Source: Protea cynaroides
Lineage: Eukaryota; Streptophyta; Magnoliopsida; Proteales; Proteaceae
Assembly: GCA_028583415.1 (NCBI GenBank)
Contig: CM053276.1
Span: 121,079,666-121,143,665 of the forward strand
Direction of reading: 5' to 3'
DNA length: 64,000 nt
The position numbers were made by a program, and so were the translations under genes. The notes beneath the pieces were generated by a model. It saw nothing but the letters and a program-made list of their open reading frames with translations. It made no database searches and had not been told where the DNA came from. Positions 49,571-60,560 of the stretch are shown here, one piece after another. Each line of letters starts with the position of its first letter. Positions within the stretch are counted from its first letter, which is position 1.

Positions 49571-50990
49571 TGAGCCCCGTTTGTCCGGGAAAGCCGTGTT
49601 TTGGCTTCTAAAAACTCTAATAAAATGGAAATTAACATGAAATGTATCAAATTATATGCTTGTTTGATGGATTGTGCATATCACATGTCATGTAGTGTAA
49701 TTCTATTTGATTTATCTGTTCATGCATATCATATGCTAGGTGTGATGGATGTTAGACATGTGATTGTTTTAGTTGGAGTGTGAAATGGGAAGGGCCGGGG
49801 CCCGGGATCATTCCTCACTCCGACGCCTTCGAGCACCTTATCTTAGCATGCTTGGTATGGGTGGGGTATCGGGGGAGGTTATGGCGTGGTCTCCGATGTT
49901 GACGTTGATCCGGCCGCGTGATGTGGCATGGTGATCTCCGATGTCGACGTTGACCGGCCATGACGCTCTAGCTCTATCCTTATGCCATAGGGAGCGATGT
50001 TGGGATAGGGCCTACTTGCGTATAGTTCCATCTTGGTATGCTTGTTGCGGGTAGGGTATCGGGGGAGATGAGGTATTGTGCTCTCCACCGGCCGCACGCC
50101 TAGCTCTATCCCTATGCCGTAACGGCGTACTAGGGTGGAGCCTACTTGTATTGACATCTAGGACCGGTTAGAAACGGAACCCACTTGCAAGCCCTGCCAA
50201 TAGGGGTTTAGGTATTGGTACGGTATGGGGTATCGGGGAGGAGGGACGTGGGATTGTGGTTCTTCCCGCCCGCCGGACTCGAGTCCTATCTCTATACCAG
50301 TGAGTGATGTGGGGCAAATGAGTAGTGTGGTAGGAGCCCGACTATTGGGTGTGCTCACACTCTCGTGCATGGAGGTGCGGTGGCCGCAAACCTTACCATA
50401 GCACAATTGCAAGTTATACCCGGCCCAAAGTGTAATGTTAACTCATGCATGTGCATGTTGCATTAGTCTTGTGCTTTCTTGAGTGTGTTGTAGCTCACCC
50501 CGATATATATACTCTTTCGGTTTGGATGCGGGGTATACGGTGGAGGACTACGTGACCGCCCAGCCCTGCGGTGCGATGGGCCGACCCGGAGACACGAGTG
50601 TGGAGGACGAGCATGATGCGTTATGCGAGTGCTCCTTCTGTGTCTTTCCTCTTTGATTCGATTATTTTTAAATTTAAAGCTTTGTAAATAAATATTATTT
50701 AAATTCTGATGGATGATGGAATAACTGGATTAATTATTTTAATTTATTATTTAGTTCAGCTCATTGATATATTATTTCAGGCTATTATTACTCGGTTTTT
50801 GATGGTTTGCTCAGGGATGATTGGTTGACACGGTCTTTCGAGATCCTGGTGTGAACCGTGGTTTATTACCGGTTCACTCACACTTCTGGTTCAGCCGGAA
50901 TTGGGGTGTGACATATGCACCCAATAAATACCCTTGGAAGAGGTGTGGGATAATCATAATCTGTCGTATATCTCAAGTTCATTGAATCTA

Positions 50991-52428
50991 GGGTAAAAGA
51001 CAGTTACCTCCGCTGTAACTTACTTTATTGACCGTTGACCCCCAAAGGTTTCAAAAAAGACAGTTACCTCCCTTAAATAACTATTAAAATTCAAATAGCC
51101 CCACGCGTTAAGAATATTCCATTAGATGGTAACGGTGGGAGTCCAATATTTTTTTAATGACCAAATTATCCTTTTAGAGAGATGACCTACCCATTTTACC
51201 CTTACTATTTAATAGGGTTACTACTTTCCCATTTGTTCTCTTACATTTTTTTCGGTTTTCAAACCCTTGAATTGCTTTCTTCTTCGGAGCTCTCCGCTGC
51301 TGCAAATATTTGAATATTGAAGCAATTTCTCCTAAAATCTCTTCAGATTTTCAATCCCTATTTTCACTCCTATCTTCCCTCATCTTTCTCCCATTCCAGT
51401 CGCCCTTAGTTGACGGTCATTTTCTCTCCTATTCTTCTTTGGTTTCTTCTCTCCTAAAATCTATCTAGATTTTCAATCCCTATTTTCACTCCTATCTTTC
51501 CTCATCTTTCTTCCATTCCAATCGTCTCCTATTCTTCTTCGATTTCTTCTCTCCTAAAATCTCTCCAGATTTTCAATCCCTATTTTCACTTCTATCTTCC
51601 TTCATCTTTCTCCCATTCCAGTCGCTCTTAGTCCACGGTCATTTTATCTCCTATTCTTCTTCGGTTTCTTCTCATACTTCCTCTCCTGGCAGATTCTGCT
51701 CTTCCCTCAATGTCGAAATAAAAAATCATGCCATTTCTCCTCCTTTTCCTAGCTTTCTCTCTCTCTTCAAACTTCGATTCTTCCCATTCTTTTTCTGCTG
51801 CAACTGATTTCTCACAGGTTTTCTCCTCACCAAAATTCAGAAATCCTCAACCCCCTTTTTTTTTTTCTCTGCCATTTTCTCTTATGCATAACTCTTCTCT
51901 CTTGATTCGACAAGTACTTTAATTAACTCACCCATTATATATATCCAAAGGAATCAGGAGGGCTGTCAACAGGGAAGAGCGAAGGAAAATCAGAATATGA
52001 ATTTCATATTAAGAATGAGAATCCAACATGATTAAACACAAATCAGAATACCAACTCATGAAAATCAAAACTAGTGCTTAATCAAGGAGTTTTGTCTCAC
52101 TGGTCGCCTGTAATCGTTCCGCTTGCATCTGAGTCCATCATATCATCTCCGTCGGAAAGAACGTGAGGGAGAATGAGAAGAAGATGAGATTAGGGTTTAT
52201 TTTAATTGGATATAAAATGGTTATATTGGTCTTTTAACAGTAATAAGATTTAAAGTATGGATAAAAGGTTGAGAGTAGAATTGTCCATAAAAGATTTAAT
52301 TTTAACACCGTTAAAAATTAGAACTATTTGGATTTTAATAGTTATTTAGGGGAGGTAACTGTCTTTTTTGAAACCTTTGGAAATCAACGGTAAGATAAGT
52401 TACAAGGGAGGTAACTGTTTTTTTACCC
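50991..52428. mobile_element. MULE-like element with about 100-base inverted ends
   Basis: It starts GGGTAAAAGACAGTTACCTC and ends GAGGTAACTGTTTTTTTACCC. Pairing extends about 100 bases and includes an internal second copy of AGACAGTTACCTCC. The 9-base duplication TTGAATCTA is at 50982-50990 and 52429-52437, and the A-side paralogue has one uninterrupted TTGAATCTA (about 35910-35918). The interior contains a CT-rich unit repeated three times (51332-51670) and no transposase. Confidence 0.88.
51332..51670. repeat. Three tandem CT-rich units inside the MULE-like element
   Basis: Units of about 100-120 bases each start CCTAAAATCT and contain GATTTTCAATCCCTATTTTC and a TCATCTTTCT..CCATTCCA stretch. 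The middle unit lacks the part with GACGGTCATTTT. Confidence 0.8.
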
Positions 52429-55400
52429 TTGAATCTATAGAGTAAGGATCTTCTTTTCCTTTATAGATTCCCCATATTGAAAAGGCCATCCATGGTTTTT
52501 TGTAGTCGGTCCATAGGGAGGGGTTTGAGACAATAAATGGAATTGAAAATATGGAAGTCTCACAACAAACATAGCCTTGAGGCCGTACAATACAGTATTG
52601 CTCGGGTTAACATGGACCCACTCATCTCCATTCATTCAATCAACAACAAACAAACAGAATATTTTTCGGATAAGCAGAAATTAATTGGAAGGAAATGATA
52701 AGCTACAGCTGTTATAGTCCATGTATGGCTAGAACCTTCTATGACTTCCAGTATCAAAGCCATCAGATGGATAATTAAGAGATTATGTCACGTGGTTAAT
52801 TATGTGGAACGTCATGATTCTAGCATACGCTAGATGCTTTTAATGAGTGCGGACAAAGTGCCAAACTTCAGACAATCAAATGACGAATCTTTCAATTAGA
52901 CGGTTGTGATTAATGCTACCATCCTCGGGACAAGAGATGTCCTCATCAGTACGGTAAAGTTGATGTAGGGTTGGCAACAGTCACCTGTCTTTAGTCTCAA
53001 CTGTTCAACTTGGCACGATAAGGACCTAAGGATAATAAATCTTTTTTTTTTTTTTTTGGTTAAGGAAAATAAATCTTCTTATTATCCCAAATATTAATCC
53101 TAGTTTTCGGATGGATGGGATGGTTTTTCTTCATCCATGGTGAATAGGGCTGCAAGTTCGAGCTATGTTTTATTAAACCTTGGAAAGACTAAGCCTAAGT
53201 TGTAGCTTTAGGCTGAGTCCGACTCAACATGGCCAACTCAACCTTGAATATATGTAACATCTATTATTTTATTTTATATCTAAAGTCATTTACCATATAT
53301 GCACGACTCAAACTCTAAAGCCCTTTCTACCAAAAAAAAAAAAAAAAGACTCTTAAGCCCTAAATGCTTCTCCTCAGTCTCACCTCGATTTACCTCACTC
53401 TCGCAACCTTGCTTTCTCTTTATCTTTTGGTGAAAGAAAAAAAAAAATTCTCAACTGAATGCTTAAATTCACGGAAAAAAATAATTTCATGAAGTACTCC
53501 ATAACAATCCTCATAGTTGTGACTTGGTATTTACCACAAAAAAAAAAGGAAAGGGGTTATGATTTAATAAGGAATAAAAGATAACAATTCGTTGTTAACA
53601 CCCTGTTTATTTCGTTGTAGATTTTTTCATACAAATGATATTTCATTAATGTAAAAGTTTACTGTTTTAAAACAAACAACTAAGAATCCTATTTTTCTTA
53701 CCCCAAAAAATAAATAAATAAAAAAATAAAAAATCCTATTTTAAAGAAAGGTTTTATTTCAATTCAAGGGAATGACTAACAGAAAACTGTAAAAACACAT
53801 AAAAACACAGGTCCAATTTAGTCTTAAATTTGAGTTTACCTAATTGGGTTTATGTTGGGCTGCCTACAAAATTGAAGGACTTGGGTTCAGCCCAATACTA
53901 CAAATATCACCCATATAGGTCATGGGATAAACAAAATGGGCCTTTATGTTTGGTTTGCAACAATATAATGCACAAGATTTTTCAAAATATGCCATTTAAT
54001 ATTTGCCACGTGGCAGATTGAATGTTGTCTACATTGAGTAGATAAGTAGGCCGAATTGCTACAATATCATTGGACGTAGTGGAATGAGCTTTTCGAAGCG
54101 GGCCGTGAATAATGAGTTTTCTCTAATATAATATATCTTTCATATCCCACCCCACCTTCTCAACGACTGGTGGTTCCCCCAAGAAATGAAAAAACCTCTC
54201 ATTTTAGAAATTCTACAGATGTAATGGCAGATACAAGGAGAAGTCACCAAAACAGAGGTGAGAAAAAGGTCAATAAAGGTATGCTTGTAACTATGATGGG
54301 ATTTAAGGTTAACATTTTTAAGTGAGTCCAAATCCTCTCCTCCCCAATTTTTTGGCTCTTATTTTATTCGATCATTAGAGGGTGAGTGGGTTCAAACTCC
54401 AATGCACTTCAATAATTGGATGGGATGGGAGCTGAGGAGTTGGGGAGGAAAGGATTTCCACACTTTTTAATTTAAGTTAATGGTCTAGAGTAGACCTGAC
54501 TCCCCATATTTTTAGGGGTTTTGTTACTTGACACTAGTCTAAGGCTTTATTAACATTGATTCTTTTTAATTCACACTCATTTAGGTCATCATAGAAATTA
54601 CAAAGTATAAAAAGATAGTTTTGATATTTTGAGACAGCAATAGTGAAAAGGGTTTTGTGATAATCTAACATATACTTGGCATGAAATATGATTTTTTTCT
54701 CAATCCATGCTTGCTTTGGTGCCTTATTCTCCTATATCCACCCTCATCTTAAGAATCCCAATTTAATTCCTTTGGTACAAGAACTGAGATAATTTATGAT
54801 TAATTTGGTGACAACTTATCAAATAGTATACATGACTTGCTGTGGGTGGATCGTTCATGCAATTTGAAATCCCACATCATCCCATGGATCAAATTTCATC
54901 TTAAAAGAATCAAGGAAAATGTCCAAAATCGGGGTTTAAACTCGATAAAATTACATTAATAATGGGTTATAGTAGCATTTCTTTAATTATTTTCCACTTT
55001 GAACTCATTTCTTAGGCATTTTCCCTCATGGTATAGGACTGACACTAGACCAGTGACATTTAAGGTTCTTTATAACATAGCTCACTCATGTTAACCACAT
55101 GGCAAGTGGTGACAAGTATGAATGTCACTAACCATGGTGACATTAAGTCATGAAGAATGAAGGACCCAATTCAAAGTAATTTGAAGTGAAGTGAAAGTTT
55201 AGTAGATTTTTTAGGTCTTGGCCAACCAGCTATGTATTGAGGGTACATTTGTTTCACAAAAGTTATAATAATCTAAATGCAGATTTGTTCGCAATCTGGT
55301 TTTAATTAGAAGATTTCATTTGGTAACGTTCTTTTGAAGTGCTTCTATTGATTTTTTGTTCTTTTATAATAATGTTTGGTATAAATATCTAAATATCTCT

Positions 55401-55668
55401 ATTATTGTGTCTTCCAAATGTGTTTTCTTTATAATTAAAAAATACTTCTTACTCAATGTTTAAAGGTTTCCTTTACAGAAGTGTTTCTTAGAAGCAAAAT
55501 AAAAAAATTAAAAAAAATAAAAAAAGAAAAAGAAAAGAAAGATTTGACTCAGAAATTTTTTAAAGAACAAAAACATTACCAAATTTAAACTAATTAATTG
55601 AATCTTTGAAGTGTGGTTCCTAGTTAAATCAGATTTAACCACCCAACATGATCTGGTCTTTCAAGTTA

Positions 55669-55732
<64 letters not shown>
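55669..55732. repeat. (ATT)n microsatellite
   Basis: About 20 uninterrupted ATT units. On the A side the same place (about 37800) holds only a few ATT units and is the junction of the 1.55-kb deletion. Confidence 0.9.
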
Positions 55733-56447
55733 GTAACAATGGAATGTGACATTTCTGAAAATCATAATATAAATCTAAGTCATTCATTTTTAAGGTCTCT
55801 AAGTCGTTTGTTATTACTCAAAGTTAGGAGAGTGCACAATAATGTATAGAGTGTTGGTACATATACATGGATAGACACATGATGCATGCTAATAAAAAAG
55901 AAGTATTTAAAAAAAAATTAAACCTTGAAATTTGATCACATGAGACTAATCTAGACCATGTACTCTCTATCCAACGGTCAAAATGACACATTATCTACCC
56001 ACATGACAAAATAAATGTCTTGTGACATTTGAAAAAATAATAAAGATTTGTGACAATAATAAATTATCTTTTTTTTTTGTTTAAATGTTTTTAATCAAAC
56101 ACATAAATTCCTTCATTAAACTTTTACATAGAATTGCAGACCCGGACACAATGGTGTATGAAACATAAGAGGAACAGACAAAACCCCAATCACGTGAATA
56201 ACATGAACCAACAAATTGTTGTTTTATGCCATTAAGAATTTGAAAAATATTCAAGAATAAATTCATAAGATGACAATTTTCAATATTTCAAATGGATGCA
56301 CTAGTGAACAATTCCCTTGCTCAGTTGGTTAATATCCTACCGATAGAGTGCAAGCATGCAAGAGTTAACGGATTCATGGGATCGACTCTTCTGTCTTAAC
56401 ATTGTGTCTCAAGAAACCCTCTTTAATTAGTGATGTAGAAGTCGCCT

Positions 56448-56650
56448 ACGGCTGCCCCTAGATAGAGTAAGGGCGCCCCTAGATAGAGTAGACCCTCCCC
56501 CCCCCCCCCTAGATAGAGTAAGGGCGCCCCTATATAGAGTAGACCCTCACCCCCCTAGATAGAGTAGGGGCGCCCCTATATAGAGTAGACCCTCCCCTCC
56601 CCCCACCCCCCCCAAAAAAAAAGAGATAGGATGTGCACAAAAAGAGATAG
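56448..56650. repeat. Short tandem array of TAGATAGAGTA / GGCGCCCCTA units
   Basis: Units such as GGGCGCCCCTATATAGAGTA with C-rich linkers recur about four times, followed by two copies of AAAAAGAGATAGGATGTGCA. The array sits between TTAGTGATGTA and CAAGCATTATTA, which are adjacent on the A side (about 38521-38540), so it expanded only in the copy C unit. Confidence 0.8.
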
Positions 56651-57167
56651 GATGTGCACAAGCATTATTACAATTAAGAAAAGATCTGATTATATTTGCT
56701 CCTAAGAGTTGCTCATGCTTCTACTTGATGTTATTTTTTTTTTTTTGGGGGGGGTGATAATGACCATTACAACATGCATAACGTGACTGACAATAATTAT
56801 ATTTGTCTCACTAAAATGTGAGAGCGTAAGTTACTCTGCAATCACAAGAAATGTTCCACTAAAGGAAAAGAAATAAACACTAGACCCTACTTCTAACTCA
56901 GACAAGATCTGCACCCATATCAAAAGGATACGTTTGCCATAAACTGCCAAATTTTTTGGTATGATCTCTCTCAACGATCAAGCAATTTTTTCAGCCCACT
57001 AACAATAAATTATAGTGAAAAATAACATATACAGTATATATATATATATATGCAGTAATCACGCTATTGCCATTGAGAAATCTGTATCTATAAAAATGCA
57101 GTTCAGGTTTGCTTTATGTGTATATCAAGTTCTTCTAAGTATTTGTATTTGAACGTTGGAATCAGCA

Positions 57168-57859
57168 ATGGGTCTTTCTGGAAAGTTTACATTTGAATTG
57201 GAGATCAAATCCCCTGCAGATAAGTACTTTGATGGTTGGATAGATATTGGAGCACTCTTCTCTAAGGCTATTCCTGATGATATCCATAAGTCAGAAGTGC
57301 ATGAAGGAGATGGAAAGAGCGTGGGCACCGTCCATTCTTTCTGCTTTGTCTTAGGTAAGATTTTTCCTCATTGCCTGATGCACATATCTCCTATATCATT
57401 TACATTTCCTATTGGATCTTTTCATTCCATGAGAACAAATTCAGTGGAAAATCATATACTTAGGGTAATGAGTTTGAGTAAATATAGTCTTTGAAGCAAT
57501 TATCCTACCGTTGGTTGTCATGTTAAGCATTTTCATTAATGGGTATTACCCAGCTAACCTTTAGTTTTGGCATTTTAACAAACACAGGTGGGAATACAGT
57601 TGCATCTACCAAAGCGAAGGTGAAAACCATAGATAAAGAAAACAAGACACTCACTTTTTCTGCGTGTGGTGGACATCTTGAGGAGCTGTACAGCAAGTAC
57701 ACGTTGAATGTTGAAGTCTTCAAAAAAGATGGCAAGAACCTTGTGAAAGGCACCATAGAATATGAAAAGCTGAATGAGGAGATTCCGGAGCCAATCAACT
57801 ATTTGGAGCTTACAATAAGGTTTGCAAAGGGGTTGGAGGCCCATCTTCTCCAAGCTTAG
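57168..57859 (+). CDS. MLP: MLP-like (Bet v 1 family) protein, copy C, intact
   Basis: Major-latex-protein-like proteins are small Bet v 1-fold proteins with a hydrophobic cavity for lipophilic ligands. Some are stress or pathogen-induced, but the ligand here is unknown. Exons 57168-57354 and 57588-57859 give 152 residues, the usual family length. The intron splits codon 63, close to the conserved Bet v 1/PR-10 intron position. The start is MGLSGKFTFELEIKSPADKY. The loop EGDGKSVG at residues 46-53 replaces the Gly-rich loop of true PR-10 proteins, as in other MLPs. The C-terminal helix ends AKGLEAHLLQA. Exon 2 has several changes from A and D (Thr, Val, Lys substitutions; ELTIRFAKG at the end). 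A TATA-like CTATAAAAATG is near 57088 and ATTAAATAAAGG follows near 58003. It is intact and probably expressed. Confidence 0.92.
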
Positions 57860-59784
57860 AACCAAGGAGTTAAACCCTAATGATTGGGTTATTAGCCTGT
57901 GATCGTTGCTTTTGCTTATAGTTGTTTAAGTCTGTATGTCGTGGTGCTATTGGTTTTCGTACTTCTACTGTTCTACGTGTATGTGTTTTCTGATGATCTT
58001 ACTATTAAATAAAGGCAAAATGATATACATGCTAGCTTTATGTAATGGGATCTCACATGCTAGCGCATATTGGTCGTTCACTATGAATCTTTGAATCTAA
58101 CCCTTCAATTGCTTTTGATTAAGTATCTATACCTCTTTTTATGAAAACCCATTGTGAACGATTCTACAAATTTCATTATACAGGTTTTATACATATATAA
58201 AAGTTTTTCATAAATCCTCAAGTACTATATTGTTTTTTTTATTTTCAAAATTACCCCTTTCTTCTACCTTTCTCTTCTCCCTTTCCTAATATTCTCCGGT
58301 GGCTCTCTCTCCCTCTCTCTGTTTCTGTACTTTTTCCTATTTTGAGCTACTTTTGCTACTTGAGTTCTCTCCCAAGTTAAAATTCCAAAAAATATAGAAG
58401 CACCCCCATTGAACAGGAACAACCCATATTAGATTCTTGGAAAAATTTCACCCACTCCCTTTGTATTTTACTTTTAAATCACAAACCCCCAATTTCGTGA
58501 TTAAATATTTCACGCACCCCCTCATTTATTAAATATATATCACACACACCCTGTCAATTTTCTAAATGATGATGTACCATCATTTATAATTTTCTAATGG
58601 CAAACCACTCTTGAGCGATGTCCACCAAATTTGTTAACTATAAGCACCACCGAAAAACCAAATCACCTGAAACTAAGGTGGAGTGGTCCACTGGAATGGA
58701 CTTACAAGCCTCAAAGCAAAAGTCTGAAACTTTCAGTTCACTGCAGTTCGTAATAGCACCAAAAGAAATCGAATGGCACACAACTTTCAGAGGTGGATTA
58801 TAGAGAAGGGATGGGAAAAATCAGTAAAAATATTGTGAATTTCCATGGTGAAATGGTGCTTTTGGAGAATTACAGGCAGCAACATCAAATACACGGATAC
58901 TTAATAAACTCAAGCCTATAACACTTAAAAAAAAAAAACCCAGAATCTACACTCCCAACAATTTTATCTCAATATCGCCAAAAGGGGGAAATGAAACTAG
59001 CAATGGCGTGTTCAGCTAGGATTTACTCCCCATTAACTTGGATCAACCAAATTTTATGTTTTATCTTCCAATTACTGATTCGGATAAAGTGTAGTACAAT
59101 ATTATTGGATTGTGTCTTGTATTCCGTAGGGATCACATAGTTATTGGAGTTGTATTTGCATTTGGTTTTGGGTCGATTACATGTACAGGGGATAATCTGT
59201 AATTGTGTGGGGTTTGAGTTTATAGGGAGTCTATGTATTGTCTCTACGGAGAAAACCCTAAGTAACTAAGAGCAAAGGGAAACACTTTGTGAGGTGGAGA
59301 GAGGTGGCGAGTTTTCTTGGTGAATAAATTTTTTTTCTGATTCTCTTAGCTGGAGGTAGGTATTCCGCATTGGATGTTGAATCATGGTAAATTCTTGTAT
59401 TGTGTATTTGTTTGATTTTTGTATCTTTCTCTTGTTTACGCTTTCATCCCTAACGAGCATGGCCTTTGAAAACCTCCTTAAATAATCGATCCCCTGATTC
59501 CTTTGCAAGAATTTGAAATCTCCGGGGAGCTGTGTTATAGATTCCAGCTTCGACTAAGGTAAGTAAAACATTTGCTCTGCCGTCCTCCTTATTCTCAACC
59601 CTCTCAACAACTGAAATCACAACATTCCCAATAGAATCTTGTGATAATTTTCAAAAATGAGAATCTAAAAGAATTGTTGAAAACTCTCTTAACTTTTCCT
59701 TTCAGTCAGACACATGAAATATGGGAAAAGAGTGGTCGGGACAACAAGTTTTTCGACAGGCAACGGGTGACAATTGTCTCAACC
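57860..59784. other. Spacer after copy C; no gene recognised
   Basis: After the MLP 3' UTR the similarity to other units fades by about 58030. 58438-58570 begins GGAAAAATTTCACCCACTCC and resembles one end of a MULE-like element, but I found no partner end. 59090-59330 has LTR-like wording (GGGAGTCTATGTATTGTCTC then ACCCTAAGTAACTAAGAG) without definable ends. No coding frame has features of a gene. Confidence 0.45.
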
Positions 59785-60560
59785 ATAGTTAGTTAAAACG
59801 GGAACGGCAAAAAAACAAAACGGGACGGAACGGGTTTTAAACGGAGCAAAACAAAAACGGTACGATCAAAAAAACGGTCAAACATTTCAAGAACGGCAAA
59901 AAAATAAAAACGGCCGGTACGGGTTTTAAACGGATCAGATATAATACGGTACGGTGAAAAAATCGACAATATACTCCCATAAATTGAAGAATTACATTAA
60001 TGAAACATGTAAATCTATTGGAAAATTATACCTAAATCAATAGAAACAGATGACATTTATGAAGTGTTTGGTCATAAAATGGTGAGAATTATCATCTTCA
60101 GTCAAGTAGTTAATTGATATTTTATGTTTTTTCCAAGACTTTAAGCATGAATCCATATGAAGAGAGAGAGAGAGAGAGAGAGATCAATGGTGGCTTACAA
60201 TATACAATTGTTATGACCCATAACTCACACCCCACCCTAACAAGTAATAAAGTAATGAGTTTATAAACAATTATGAGGAAGTGGCAGCCTTTAATCCCAC
60301 ATCGATTACATGTAGAAAGTAATAAGAATATTAAACAATATGGGATTAATCGATTCATTATTTATTAAAGATGCAGGTTAAAATACGTTAAAATATGGAT
60401 ACGGTGCGGTACGAGTTTTAAACGGGTTTTAAACGGCAAGGTTTGGAGTATGGAGTATTTTAAAGTATTTTTGAGATCAATACGACAATACGCGTATTAA
60501 ACAGTTGAGTACGGTACAAGAGTACGATACGCGTTTAAAACGAGTTTTAACTAACAGAGG
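59785..60560. mobile_element. hAT-like non-autonomous element with AAACGGG-rich arms
   Basis: It starts ATAGTTAGTTAAAACGGG and ends GAGTTTTAACTAACAGAGG, an inverted repeat GTTAGTTAAAAC. TCTCAACC occurs at 59777-59784 and 60561-60568, an 8-base target duplication. The arms repeat ACGGGTTTTAAACGG and related words. A (GA)n run is at 60161-60182. No transposase was seen. Confidence 0.78.

Larger units (their letters stand above)
48437..50913. mobile_element. Solo LTR (Gypsy-like), 2.48 kb
   Basis: Ends are TGTAAGAACC and GGGGTGTGACA, with TATGC on both sides (48432-48436, 50914-50918), the 5-base duplication of an LTR integrase. The paralogous site on the A side (about 35844, AAGTATACACCC) is uninterrupted. 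No gag or pol sequence is present. A TATTAATAG TATA-like box (about 48867) followed by a GC-rich leader suggests plus orientation, though the reverse start TGTCACACCCC is equally LTR-like. Two blocks of palindromic repeats lie inside (48600-48790, 49255-49570). Confidence 0.85.
47395..57167. repeat. Upstream segment of MLP copy C: paralogue of 34809-39098 with insertions
   Basis: Homology to the copy A segment runs 47395-48436, resumes at 50914-50990 after a solo LTR, and resumes again at 52429 after a MULE-like element. It continues to about 54118, then from about 55675 to the copy C ATG. 54118-55670 is absent from the A side, but part of it (54990-55690) is shared with the copy B unit, so the A side lost it. 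Confidence 0.85.

Noticed and set aside
48478..49640. Several overlapping frames of 83-165 codons on both strands
   Set aside because: They come from the near-palindromic ACCGGT minisatellite, which lacks stops in several frames; they share the same repeat peptides and lie inside a solo LTR.
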